Below are positions 13,840-25,670 of a stretch of DNA of 64,000 nucleotides, piece after piece. Where the stretch lies: the NCBI GenBank assembly GCA_034008185.1, contig CM067095.1:5626610-5690609 (forward strand). Reading direction: 5' to 3'. The DNA comes from Gorsachius magnificus. Its lineage: Eukaryota > Chordata > Aves > Pelecaniformes > Ardeidae. The notes beneath the pieces are model-generated. The model saw only the letters and a program-made list of their open reading frames with translations. It had not been told where the DNA came from and ran no database searches. The stretch's first letter is position 1. Each line of letters begins with the position of its first letter. Position numbers and translations under genes: made by a program.

Positions 13840-14160
13840 AATCCTGAGCCTGCCTGTGGTAAATTAATGAAGAAGTGACATCCCCACCATAATTCCTAGG
13901 CAGAGAGTGATGAGAGGCTTTAAACGTGATTGCTTTCCATCTGTATATGTGCTTAAAGACTGTAAAATAAATTAATGGGGAAATCTAAAACATAATGATA
14001 AGGATTCCCCACTGAACAGGTGTTTTTTCCATCCATGAAATTACAAGTTGCCAGGAAAAGACATGGGCCCAGCTCAGTTTTATTTCTGACTCGGCTCCTT
14101 CCATTAAAATAATAACAGGCTTTATGTTTCTGAAGCTGTAATTAAACAAGTGCTTTGGAA
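13840..14160. promoter_or_regulatory. Candidate conserved non-coding element
   Basis: This is non-repetitive AT-rich sequence with many homeodomain-type cores: GGTAAATTAATGAAG at the start, AAATTAATGGGG near 13,970, and GCTGTAATTAAACAAG near 14,136. An E-box-like ACAGGTG and a GATAAGG GATA core lie in between. The texture resembles developmental enhancers conserved among vertebrates. There is no direct proof of conservation in a single sequence. Confidence 0.3.
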
Positions 14161-17100
14161 GGAAGACCTACGGCTTGTTGTACTGGAAGTCAAAGGGAAG
14201 CTACAGCAAACTGCTCAGATTGGCCATTCCCATTTCTTCTCCTTCTCCCTGCCTCCTGGTGTGACTTTCTAGACCAAGCTCTCATTTCATGCTGCAGGGT
14301 TTATTGCTTTGGTTGGTTTTTTTTCCCCTGCTTTTTTAATGGAGAACATGTAATCACTGAAATACATTTAAAATCTAGTCAGAAAACATAAACCAGAAAT
14401 AAAGTAGATCCTCCAAGAGCCACACAGCCAGCCTTTGCCTCCAACCCGTGCAGGCATTTGCCACCAGTATCTGACAGGGACAACCCAAACAACTTGTGCA
14501 TGGCACTGAGCATCCTTCCAGTCGCTCAGAGTGTAAATGATGAATTCTGCTCTCAAACATGTAACATAATGTATGGTGTGAAAAAAGAGAAAACCCACGA
14601 GTGCTGTCGCTGCATATTTATGATATAAAATAAGCATTAACATATGGGAGAGCTCTAAAGGGAAAACAGAGCGCAGCTCCCTCCAAATTTAGAACAATTG
14701 AATCAGTTTTAGAATCTAGGACTTCCAAGAGAAATACGCATTTTTACTAAGTCAGAAGTCAGTTAACCTGTCTATAACCCCTTTAAATAAAAGATCCATC
14801 TTCGGCATACACGATAGGAGAACAGTAATGCAAGCTGAAGACGCAGTTTAACTTACAATTTTTAGTTTTAAAATATCATTTGGGAAAGAAGATAAGGAGG
14901 ATTTTCTGACTCCTCTGTCCATCCATTTTTCTGAGTGGTGAAATATAATGAGAAGCAAGGATATAACGCTTAGAGAGAACACAGGATATGGAGTGACGAT
15001 AATTACTAATAAGCAGCGGCTGCAAATTCTTTATTTGCACATGGAGTGCAGAATTTCACATTACAAAACGTGGCAGTCACTGGGCAAATGACAGGGAGAG
15101 AGTCCCCAAACGCTGAGCTACACAAGGTACTGGCCCACGAGGCACATATGGATGTCTCCAAGGTCTCTCTTGACATTCATACAGTAGAGAACGGCCTGCT
15201 GGCAAAAACTGGTGTAAAGATTTCCAGTACATGGAAGCCCTAGCTACGAGGAGCCTTCAGTAAATGATAACTGGTGGAAGCATGAGCATGATTTTCCAGC
15301 CGTTCGGTCCATAGAGCCCAATTTCTTCCTAGACACTGCCAGATAGACACTGAAGTAATTTTTAATCCAAAATATACAGTGCTTGGCCAGAGCAGGAAAG
15401 CCATGAAAGACCACAGTGGTACAGACTTCAGTAAAACACTGATGAAATGAGCCCTAGCTGCTTGCCACATCTCTTTGCTGTTTCAGCTACAGAGTGCCCA
15501 GAAAATTTCTGTAAGTTTGAAAGAAATTATCTTCTGGTGCTTCCTTAAAGACACACTGCATGAGGAATGTTCCTGCCTCTTATTGTATCTTAACTGTTGC
15601 CCAAATTGTTTCCTAACAGATATTTACATGCAAATGTAATGTTTGGGTTTTATCTTTCAGCTTCAAGATTAGGCTTCAAATTAAAATGGAAGGGTTGTGT
15701 TCCAGACTTCAAGAAGCGAGGTATAAATAACGTCGAGTTAATATGCTGATAGGTGCCGGCACCACAAAGACAACGCTTCTGCTTCTTGTGCCTTAGCGTA
15801 AGAGCTCATCTACTGCACCAGAGCACTACGCTTCCTACCGGTCCTTCAAAGAGAGGTACTGATACGGGGCGCATTTATGCGAGGAACAACAGGGTAGATG
15901 TAAATGAAGGTCCTGCATGCTGATAAATGCTGGATATCATGGAAGAAAATGTCACCTCGGAGGCAGACTGTGTATTCATCAAAGGTCCATGCAAGCTTTG
16001 CCCACAGCACACAATGTGGAAACGCAGGGCAGCCTCTTGCCAGATGGGAGGAGAGGAGGAGATCTACTCAGGCTGGGTAATTTAATGTTGTCTTTTTCAA
16101 TAAAAGTTAAAGATACTTAGAAGCTCAGGGTACATCAATGCTGGAATTTATAGCTGTCTCAGAGACAGCTGCGTGATATACAGTTCAACAGGAAGGCCAC
16201 CACAATTAGCCTGGCTTCCAGGATTATTTTATTGGAGGAAGGGTGTGATAGGCGCTGTTTAGAAAGTGGGAAGTAACAGAGAACAAAGTCTGTCTTTAGA
16301 ATCATTTTGAGCGTATGTAAGCGTAAGGTACACATACACATACAGGCAACTCATTTGTGGAGGGAGGGTCCCTTGGAGAACCTGACTCCAGAATCCAGAC
16401 AAGGGATGGACTGCAGTACAGCACTTGCCCTTCTAAAACCGTATTTTGCTGCTGCAGGACTACCACTCTTTTCTTGTATTGTCTATGATACTGCAAAGCC
16501 CCGCACTGCCCCACTCTCGTGGGAGGGTCATACACAACACAGAACAGACACACATTTCTTTTCTGGGGCCTGCAGAGGGACTACAATGTGACGCAAGGTG
16601 TTTAGGAGCCTTCACAACCACGATAAGAGCACGATGTACAAATAAAAGCAGGTAGATCACATAAAATAATTAATTGTTAGAAAGTTGCCCTTGTAAAGTT
16701 CTCAACCAGAATCAAAAAACCATTTTGCAAATACTGGCAGTATTTGCATTTGTACAGGAGGTAGCCAGGCACAGATGGCAAGTACCCTGTCTGAGGTCAC
16801 CCTGCGAAGATTTTACAATGTTTGCAACAGGGGAAACACCGAAGCAAAGGTGTAGATAAAGACTGTGTATGCAGGACTGCGTGTCCGACTAGATTGCATG
16901 TCCAACTTTACTTTACTGATTTCATAATTCCATTAAATCGATATTCTGTTATGTATCTAACCATATACCTTTAAGTGCATTGTAATGCTTCCTGCACCGC
17001 TGGTCAGGGGAGGAGAAGCTATCACGGCCAGGGATGTGTGTGGTTGAAAGGCATTTTTGTGGGGAAAATAGATATTTCAGCATGCAAAGCAGGTACTTTC

Positions 17101-19762
17101 TGTGTCACTTAACACTAAGCCACTTCCCTGTCCATGCTAAGATAATTATTCTGTTTTCATGAAGAGCTGATCCCTCACAGATTGAGGCTGAGTTGAGAGC
17201 TTTGAACAATGTGGCACACGTTTTGCCTAGCGTTTGCCTGAAATACCTAATAGCTTCCAAGAACATATAACCACCTAGCAAGAGAAAAACATGCCATATT
17301 GTGAGCCTCCACACGATGAATTAAGCTGGATTTGCTTTTGCTTCCCCATACTATTTTTTTTTAAAAATAAGACTAGAGGTGCTTGAAGAACACAATAAGC
17401 TCATCCCATTCACCTGTTCCCAAGCTGCACTCAGCATGAAGTCTGACACTTCTGCTCCAGACCTAAAGAAGGGCTTGTCTGTTTTCTCCAGCTACAGCAG
17501 TTTGTCCAATAAAAGATTGTCTAGGTACCTCACCTCTTCCATAACCTTTCCCGAGAAAGCTTTTTACTGAGATCTCAATGGTATGTAAAGTGAGAAAAGG
17601 ATAAAGCTACAGCTGCTGACTTTTAGAGGAAATCATTGCACCATCGTTTTCAGCAAAAAAAAAAAAAGGTCAAGATTAAGCTAGCAGGGCTTCAAATGCA
17701 AGCGTTGATGTGGTTAAACATTATCATCAAGGGACGATGACGGGTAGGATGGTCTGTGCTCTGAGTGGAGAAGTATCATATTCCTGACCTCATCCTCAGC
17801 GGCACCAAGGCCGTCCCTGCTGCACTGAACATCTTCCTTAGGGAAAAGGGGCCAACGTAAGGGAATTTCAGGTCTCCTATTTTAACTTCATCTTCTACAA
17901 TAATGGGCTCCACGTACAAACAACTCAATTTGTCCATAAAACAGGATGAATCTTACCAGCGCTCCTTTGAATCTAATTAATGTGCTAACATTTGTAAAAT
18001 GCTTTCTCTCATTACCTATAAAGGTAAGAAAGAAACCAGGATGCTGGAGACCAATTCCCACTACTGATGATTTTTTTTTTCCCCTACAAAAGAAGCACCA
18101 GCAGAAATTTCACACAGCTCATATGAAACTTAGGGGAGGAGTAAATGAATTGCTCTTTTATCATGTCTTCCTAAGAATGCTCAGTATATAATCCATTCTT
18201 CGAATTATGCTCTGTTGAAACAGTCAGATAATCATATTAACAAGGTGAATGGAAGAGGAGAGCAGCACAGTTAGTACCTGTCACTACAGTAAAAGCAGAC
18301 GTATGTGCACATAATAGGTTTGTTTCTCAACCAGGACACTAAAATAATGCGTTTTAGAGCCTTGTATTTCACTAAGCAATACCAGGTACTGCAATAATAC
18401 ACTGTAATGTTACTCAAATTGCTGTCACAAATGAAAACTGGGGTTCTTAAATATTTAAGAAAAAATCAGCTACCGTATTACAGCAGTATTTCTTCAAATC
18501 CCCACCCCAAATCATTACGATATGAAGGAGGCAGCAGGGCACTGGGGAGAGAAAGGAGCTCACAGAAGGTCATACAAATGCAGTGGCATCACGAAGAAAG
18601 CACACCCAGCCATTTGCAAATAGAAATTTTAGAAGCCAAAATAAAGTATCTTCACCTTTCATTGATATACAAGTATCAAACAGCGAAGTACATCTACATA
18701 ATATGTATTATGCAGCTTTATTTTTATCACAGGGGTTCTTCTAGCTGAATGCACAAACCACTTTGACTCTACTGTCATGATTTATTTTATCACCCCGTAC
18801 CCCCCAGTAAAAGGGAGCCTTTTATCTGCAGTTTGACAAGCTATGGTCTCTATTTATTTCACACTACAGCACATCGCAAGGGTGTTGCGTTGTTGCTCTG
18901 TGCAGGAGACCCAGGCTGAGCTTTGTGACTCCCTAGTCTCTTCCAGCGTTCTCATTTCTATATTTCTCCACCTGAACACTTGCCATGCTATCAGTTCTCT
19001 GACGCCTTGCACAGTGGCAGCAGGAGGGTCACCAAATGACTTCACCCTTCTGGTCTTTTGCCAACAGTTGCTGATAACCTAAGTCATGGTCTTTACCCAG
19101 CTGGCTAATAAAGAGCCACGTTACACACAGGTGCGGGATCTTTTTAATAAGAAAACTCATGCAAACCTTACATACTGGCTAAAACCTTTACTTACTGTGT
19201 AACACCACAGCTCTATGTGGTTTCTACATCCTCAAAACATCTGGTTTAGGAAGCAAGTGTACTTTCCAGTGCATAGAGGAGTGTTCTGATACCAAAAGGA
19301 AAACAACTGTTCACTGTAAGTTAAGGACTCCCCAGATTTTTCAACTTCTCACTTAGCACGTTCAAGGCTTTCACTACGTCTTTGCATCTTCCAAAGGCAG
19401 AGTTCCCTCTCCCACCCTGCGATTCTGAACGAGGCATCACTTTTTTCTTTTTCTGCTTCAAGAACTTTCTTTAAATGATCACTGAATCATGAAATACCCT
19501 GGTTTTGCCAGTCCTGGGTAACTTCACTGGAGTGTTCCCACCACATTTGCTTATCAAAGGTCACAAACCTTACACTGCTGCTAATAACAGCAGCAGCCCC
19601 GTGATATTGTTTTCTGTAGGCAGCTGCTGGTTGCAGCTAAACTTCTGATCCCAGTTAGAAAAGATAACAACATGATGCCATTTCACCTGAAAGCAGCTGT
19701 GCAAGTGCTGATGCTTTGGGGTAACTTTTTTTTTTTCCCCCAAAGAAGAAACTTCTTTAGTT
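14161..19762. other. Non-coding DNA, no gene recognised
   Basis: No exon or RNA gene can be supported. A short perfect hairpin, AGCTGTCT (16152-16159) and AGACAGCT (16163-16170) with a 3-base loop, carries a CAGCTG E-box at its right edge. Its loop is too short for a microRNA precursor. An A-run lies at about 17,656-17,667. A possible worn MIR fragment near 16,760 is listed separately. Confidence 0.65.
16750..16835 (+). repeat. Possible MIR-like SINE remnant
   Basis: The order of words here (AGGCACAGATGGCAAGTACC, then CTGAGGTCACCCTGCGAAG) follows the MIR core and 3' region, where a GAGGCACAGAG block is followed by a CCCAAGGTCACACAGCAAG block. The match is worn and short. MIR elements date from early amniotes, so bird copies are usually at this level of decay. 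It could be chance similarity. Confidence 0.3.
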
Positions 19763-19763
19763 A

Positions 19764-19841
19764 CAGCGCTGAAGCAGGAGTCAGGAATTCTGGTTCCTGT
19801 TCCAGCGCTGAAGCAGGAGTCAGGAATTCTGGTTCCTGTTC
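19764..19841. repeat. Exact 39-bp tandem duplication
   Basis: Two head-to-tail copies of a 39-base unit (19764-19802 and 19803-19841) are identical. The unit starts CAGCGCTGAAGCAGGAGTC. A third copy begins CAGCACTG at 19842 and then diverges. The absence of mismatches implies a recent duplication, or a length-variable locus, compared with the age of the surrounding repeat. Confidence 0.95.
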
Positions 19842-19880
19842 CAGCACTGCTCAACTCACTATTTTCTGTGCTAATAACCT
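19770..19880 (-). repeat. MIR-like SINE remnant carrying the duplication
   Basis: Read on the plus strand, the pattern GGAGTCAGGA, then TTCTGGTTCCTGTTCCAGC, then ACTGCTCAACTCAC parallels the reverse complement of MIR, where GGAGTCAGGAG is followed by a CTGGGTTCT block, CCCAGCTCTG and CACTGACTCACTG. The 39-bp tandem duplication falls inside this fragment. Assignment rests on remembered MIR word order, not an alignment. Confidence 0.45.
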
Positions 19881-20085
19881 ATGGTTGCAGTACTAAGGCT
19901 ATCTACATACAAAATATATGCATTACCACGTAGATTTGACATGTAGCAAGTATACCTATGTGAACACACATACAGACACAAAGCTGGCAGGTTAGAAAGA
20001 GAGAACTATTTGGAATACGCCTTTTGTGTCTAAATCATTGACAAACCTCCTTAAGAAGTAGCCAGTAAGGGAAGTAAGCTAATCA
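19881..20085. other. Non-coding DNA, nothing recognised
   Basis: This is AT-rich sequence without any repeat, frame or motif cluster that I can name. Confidence 0.7.
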
Positions 20086-20089
20086 GTCC

Positions 20090-20570
20090 ACCGCTAGTAT
20101 TAAGTCTAAAACAATCTCCAGCTGAAATGTGATTAATCCATGCATGACAGCTTAAAGGTCAAAGCTAGAATGCAGAGCTTCTTGACTGCAAAGAAAGAAC
20201 TGACTTATTTTTATCTCTTCTTTAAAAATTACAGCAGCCATGAAGTGGCTCAAGGAGCAGAGTAATGAACGTCATAAACCTGCCTCATAAAAATGGCATT
20301 CATGCAGTAATACAGCAGGTCAGATGAGCAGGGAACATTTCATTAAAAATTCCCCTTCTTGCCTACCCAAGAGAGACTTAAAACTAATCATATAAAATGG
20401 CTGAGTGACACCATTAACGAGCATTAATATTTTAAAGCTTTAATAGTACAACAGAGCTAGGCTGTTATATCAAAATTATACAACCTTATTAGACAGTGCA
20501 CTTGGCTGCATTGTACTTGAACTGTCAGTACCCCTGATTGGAAATATTAAGGTGGCCGTGAACCACAGCA
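20090..20570. promoter_or_regulatory. Candidate conserved non-coding element
   Basis: This long, non-repetitive AT-rich stretch contains homeodomain-type clusters. Examples are TGTGATTAATCCATGCATG near 20,128 (a GATTA/TAATCC pair of the kind bound by OTX/PITX-class factors), AAACTAATCATATAAAATGG near 20,381, and CATTAACGAGCATTAATATT near 20,412. An AAAGGTCAAAG nuclear-receptor-like half site lies near 20,155. It looks like enhancer DNA by texture only. Confidence 0.33.
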
Positions 20571-23500
20571 CAAATACCTTAGCTGTTGCTTGTCCGGACT
20601 TTGAAGGCATGGTAGTTTCCTGACACGTGTCAAACTCTGGATAGTTTTGTGAGGAACAAGAACCTTACCTATACCAAAGGAAGGAGACCTTTACTGTGAG
20701 AAATGGGAAAGGCTGGTTTCAGAAAGCTATTCATTTGAAAAGATGCTGATTAGAATTCCAATTCTTGTGATCTGGATTACCATTTCACACAACCATGTGG
20801 GTAGGAAAACATCTTCTAGACTTCCCTTCTGCAGCAAAAAGTGATGAAACTGAAGAAAGTAGACAGACTAGCATATGTATGTATCCTTAACTCTAAAGAC
20901 AAAAGTAAATGTCATCCATATTCCCCTCCTGGGGACAACTAAGGATCTAGTTGACAAGCTCAACTAAAAGCTTCACTGGGGATTACCTGCACTCACACGC
21001 AGTAATCCTGTGAGTTAGAACCAGTCACTTAATAAACAACAGTTTCCAACTTTGCCACTTTTCTCTGTGGCAAAATCAAATCTCGATCATAGTTCCTGAA
21101 ATGTAACTGGAGGAGGAGATACAGACAAATACAAGGTTTAAAGCAACCAGTTCATAGTTTTCTTTGTGAGAAGTGTAGGACCTATCAAATGCCTCAAATG
21201 TACAAAAAGTTCGCTGCCTTCATTGCTGCTCTCTTCCATGATCTTGTACTTCTAAACACACACAAAACCAGTAGCAAGCAGCACTGCTCCTCTTTTAAAC
21301 TTTAATGATTTGTGGGACAGTAATTAACCGACTCTGACAATAACGTAGCCTGTACATCGCAACCTTAGCAGGCATCCTACTTCAGGAACATCTGAAAGCT
21401 CAGCAAAGTTATCATTTAAGAGAACCTCTTAATTACTCTGGCATTATAATGAATGTTTCTCATAGGCACCCAGCTGTTTTGTTTCCTCTTGCATAGAGGC
21501 AGAGAAATGAATTGCTCAACAACTGCCTGAGTGATAAGACACTGGTATTCTTAAGATTGAAAAGATAATGTTGATGACTGTGAGCTATTTCCCTCTCCCT
21601 AAATGCTATAATTTTAGCAAGCAATTTAAGGAGGCATTTCTCAGACAAGAGAGGAATGGAAGGAGTTGGCTCAGTGTTGGTTACTTAGGCAATGTTTATA
21701 GTAAATTGATGCTATGATTTTCAAGGAGAAAAGAGATTTAAGAAGACTGCAGTGATCCAGTACTTGACAGTCTTGTCTTTGTTAAATACTGTACGCAATT
21801 CTCATCAGCACTGCTTTCTGCATTTCATAAATGAAGTTGAAAGAAATATTAATATCCCACATCTGTAAATGCTGTTGGGCTCAGGTAAGCAGTTTTCTTG
21901 GCAAATGTAATGACAGATTACCAGCTCCTGAGTTTGTTGAAGGAATCATATCTAACAGCGTCTCTCCCAAAATGTACGAGCATCTGACATGACAATTCCT
22001 GGGGTCAAGTAATAAAATGGTACAAACCCAAGATGCTGCAATAGACCTATCCCCATAAGAAAAAAGACAATAAAACCATGAAATGGACAGCAGTAAAGGC
22101 TGGTTAAAACATCAAAAGGTTTGTGCTCAGTACCACATTCTCAGCATACACCTGTGGTAGCCTCCCCAAATTCTGTTCCTTCGCTCATCCAGAACAAATA
22201 ACTTGTTTGACATATACGCGTAAAACTGCAATATTGCTGCCTTCTGTTTCCAAATCACAGACATTAATATCAGTCTTAGCTAAGACTAGCTGGTTGGGTC
22301 ATACATTTTCACTTCAATACACTGACTTAAAAAACTTCCAGTAATGATGCTTCGCTGTGACGTATGACCAGGCACTACATGACAGAGAAGAGGAGAATCC
22401 ATCATTCTGTGTCTAACAGCTTTGACACTGCTTGAAGACCACAGTCAGCAACAGACCTTCCTGAATTACAATGATGTTACTCAACTGGAGAGACTCAAAC
22501 AGCAAAAATAATTAGGGAACCAAAGTAATCTGCTCATGACTTATCACAGAATGGATTGAACAAGAAGGCCTTGACAGCAATAGCCACGCAAGAATGCAGC
22601 GCTGGAGTGGAAGTATGTTGACGTTAAAACAATGCCGAGAAAAACTAAAATTAACAATCTATTGAATAATATAGACATCTAAAAAGGGGAAATATTAAGG
22701 CTGTTGGTTTTGGCTTGTGTGTAACAGAAAAATAAGGAGGTTTGTTAAATAAAGGACAATTTAGAGTGACTGCAACAGTTCAGCAACCTTCCCAGGGACA
22801 CCCAGAATGGCTGCTGCTGCTTTGGCCGTGGGCAGCCAGGCTGCACATGCATGGTAGGGCACAGTCTGATTATCTGCGAGGGGATGAACTTGGACAAAGT
22901 GTCTTTTTCATCTCTATTTTCCACGATCATTTGAAATTCAAATCTGCCCTGCCTGTAAATAACCTCTCTCGCAGCTAGAAAATAAAATATCATACAAAAC
23001 AGAACTTTTCATTTATGACTGTTTTAGGATTCAGACTCCCCTGGGATTCTTGTACTTGGTTACACAAGCAAGCTGCAAAAGCAAAGAGAAACCGCTGCAA
23101 AGCAAGCTGACAGTAGCTCCACTCAAACGTCAAAAGAAACATAATTGATAGGACTGTTTGGAAGCATACAGGCTGAGAAGTATATCTGACAACTGAAACT
23201 GTGCTAGAAATATGTAGTAATTTGCCAGATAGAGTTTACAACCCATAATCATTTCAGAAGTTCCTCTCTTTCAATAGTGTAGCTTGACTGAAAATTAATA
23301 TGAGACCTGCAGGGAGCAAACATCCATTATTAGTAGCACATAAGTGTAGGGTAATTGCCACAAAGCAGGTGCATGGCTGCTTTGAACTGCAAGAAAGGAT
23401 GAGGGAGGTGGGGTAGGACACCTGAATTCAGTAACCAACGCAAAAATGCTTAGCTTTAAATACGACATCTCAGCCCCTGCCAGGCTTGCCCTGTGTTACC

Positions 23501-24645
23501 AATGGATTTGGTAAGCAGCTGCTCCTCACACTTCTCAAGGTTGTCTACCCCCAGGCTAGTAACGAAGAAACATCAAGTAAGAAAGAGAGAAAAGGGGCAA
23601 GACAGAAAACCAGCAAACATACAAATGCCAGGGCTTTTGTCATCTCTGCAGGCTTGGGGAATCACAGCAACTTACAGACCGCTCTGGAGGGCAAAGCTAC
23701 AGGGTTGCTGTTAGCCTGAGCAGACCGCTCATCGTACAAATGCAGAATAATTTCAAATGTTGTCATGGGGGCACAGTCTTCCTTGCATTTCCAAATATTT
23801 ACAGAATAATACAGAAAAAGAAATATCTCTCTCCTTCCCCCTTTTTTTTAAAGTACTCATAAGATTAACTGAAGAAAACTGTACGTAAGTCTGATGTACA
23901 CTAGCAAAAGAAGTGGGGGGAAAAAAAAAAGAGACAAAGTCATCATACCCCTCCTGCTTGTCAACCAGGCTCAGTTTGTCTCACTTCCAGCTTAAGCCTG
24001 CATTTCATACCACACATTCTGAAAAGCCTCCAACCCCTCCACCTCCCAATTTCACCTTTGCTTCTGTTGCTTTGTTCTTAAACCAAGTGCTGAGAAAAGA
24101 CGAGGATGATTTTGGTGATATAATCATTATGGATGGTATTGTTAAAGAAAAAAAAAAAAAATCAGCGCTCAACTGTTCACTTGCCCGAATAATTACAGAG
24201 GACGCAGAATCCCCTTCGTGGGATATATTCTTCTGTGGCAGTGAGGACGGGAGGCAGAAACAGTGTATCAATCAAGCCAGACAGAAAGAGCCTGTCCTTT
24301 TTATTCAAAAAGGATTTTGCATTTCCAAGTGTGTTGCTCCAGTTTAATGAAACCAGCGATTGCGAGCTCCCATGTAACTCTTCGGCTCTGTGCAAGGACA
24401 TGCAAAGCCTTCCAGCCTTCTACACAATTTATTTCTTTATCTAATAAATCAAGTCAGGCCTTTTTGAGTAAAGCATCGCTCCTTGTGAAGGAGTGAAGAA
24501 CCGCCTCATTTGACAGTGCAAGGAAGGGGAAAAAAACCTAATGGGGGAGCCAGCTTCATTTCAAGGTGACACTAAGCAGAGAAAGAGGAGAGGCGGCAGA
24601 TTGGTATTCTGCGAGGCTCCACGCAGGCGTTGGACATGAGATTCC
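20571..24645. other. Non-coding DNA, no gene recognised
   Basis: I see no supported gene. The longest open frame in the window lies here (about 23,913-24,347, 144 codons). Its peptide starts with lysine from an A-run, has no domain, and is overlapped by frames on the other strand, so I treat it as chance. Donor-like CTCAG then GTAAGC at 21,883 has no coding-like exon before it. A-runs of roughly ten or more bases occur near 23,922 and 24,149. Confidence 0.65.
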
Positions 24646-24649
24646 TCTG

Positions 24650-24900
24650 AATTGAGGGAGTCTCACTCCATTAATTCAAAAACCGATTGAGGTGGAGGGA
24701 AAGTAGAGCAATATGCATTATGTATTTGTTACAAAACTATTGTGTCAAAGCAATATTTAGTGGTAAATTATGGCGCTATCAGGAGTAGGATGCCACATAC
24801 ATAAATCAATTTGTCTCCTCTGCTGGCAGGAGTGTGACAAAAAGATAAGAGCTCATCAGTGCCATTATTTCCCTGGGCTGGAGGAGGAGAAGGGACGAGG
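24650..24900. promoter_or_regulatory. Candidate enhancer / conserved non-coding element A
   Basis: The segment runs through CCATTAATTCAAAAACCG, an octamer-like ATATGCATTATG around 24,712, TTAGTGGTAAATTATGGCGC near 24,758, CATAAATCAATTTG, and a GATA site AGATAAG at 24,843-24,849. It is non-repetitive, lacks open frames and strings together different transcription-factor-type words, as deeply conserved developmental enhancers do. Together with two neighbours it forms the most enhancer-like kilobase of the window. Conservation is inferred, not measured. Confidence 0.42.
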
Positions 24901-25194
24901 GGGTGGGGAAGAGAGCCAAACACACCACTGATTGTAAGTGACAAAAGGAGGAAGGCCTTTAACTTTGAGGAGCAGAGTTAAGATGCTATCGCCAAGTTAA
25001 AACAAAGAAACCAAACCCCTGCTAGGGAAAGGTTGTTCAGTACAAACAAACTTGTCTCTTCCCTACAGGAGAGGGAAGGGGAGGACAGAGATCGACTACT
25101 CACTCATCCTCATTTATTTTTCTAAAGTCAGCTTGAAAAATTGATAAAGATGGGAAGAATAATATTTTCTGTGGCAGAAGAGTGAAAAAAAGGA
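24901..25194. other. Purine-rich spacer
   Basis: This G/A-rich, low-complexity sequence lies between two enhancer-like segments. There is no gene and no recognisable transposon. Confidence 0.6.
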
Positions 25195-25445
25195 GTAAGG
25201 GTTTATTAGAATAAAGGGAAGTACAAATAGCGCCCTGCTAAATGGTAATTATGCCTTTATGGAAATATCCTGTTAATTACTAGGTCATTTTTTGTTTTAC
25301 AATTGAGTTGTCAATTTGCAGTTAATTTAGGCCATGCCAGTCTAATAGCTATTTACAGATCGCACAATTGCCTGTACGGGAGGAGCATGTGGCCTCCGGG
25401 CAACAGATGCCATTTTGGGAGTGCTGGAGGTAAAGTATCATTGAA
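25195..25445. promoter_or_regulatory. Candidate enhancer / conserved non-coding element B
   Basis: Dense homeodomain-type words occur here (AATGGTAATTATGCC near 25,242; CCTGTTAATTACTAGGTCA near 25,269; GCAGTTAATTTAGG near 25,318). They are followed by a more GC-balanced end with GCACAATTGCCTG and GATGCCATTTTGG. The lack of repeats or reading frames and the mixture of motifs resemble vertebrate ultraconserved-type elements. The nearest target gene is not in this window. Confidence 0.42.
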
Positions 25446-25534
25446 CAAATGCAACTATCAACCGGAAGGCATCTCCGGCAGGGGGGTATGTGCACAATAA
25501 CAATAAACACAGCGAGTGGAAGAAGGAAGAGGCT

Positions 25535-25670
25535 TCCTCACTTCGCTTGGCGCTCAGTTTATGGTAATAAGATAGAGCAGCATGTTAGAGGAGCTATTAA
25601 ATAAAATCATAATTACGCCTCTCTTTAACAACCCCAAGCAGTTGTTAGCTCTTCCCTAACTGTAACGCAT
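25535..25670. promoter_or_regulatory. Candidate enhancer / conserved non-coding element C
   Basis: The core contains CAGTTTATGGTAATAAG near 25,555 (TTTATGG is a posterior HOX/CDX-type word) and AAAATCATAATTACGCC near 25,603. The sequence is unique, AT-rich and without open frames. It lies within 100 bases of element B and may be part of the same regulatory block. Confidence 0.38.

Noticed and set aside
16152..16170. Hairpin considered as a microRNA precursor
   Set aside because: 8-bp stem with a 3-base loop, far too short for a precursor.
21800..21890. Possible plus-strand exon between CATCAG and CTCAG/GTAAGC
   Set aside because: The short stretch contains in-frame stops and no recognisable peptide. 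It cannot be told from chance.
23913..24347. 144-codon open frame on the plus strand, the longest in the window
   Set aside because: The peptide is lysine-rich from an A-run, shows no domain, and overlaps open frames in other phases and on the other strand. No splice or promoter context.
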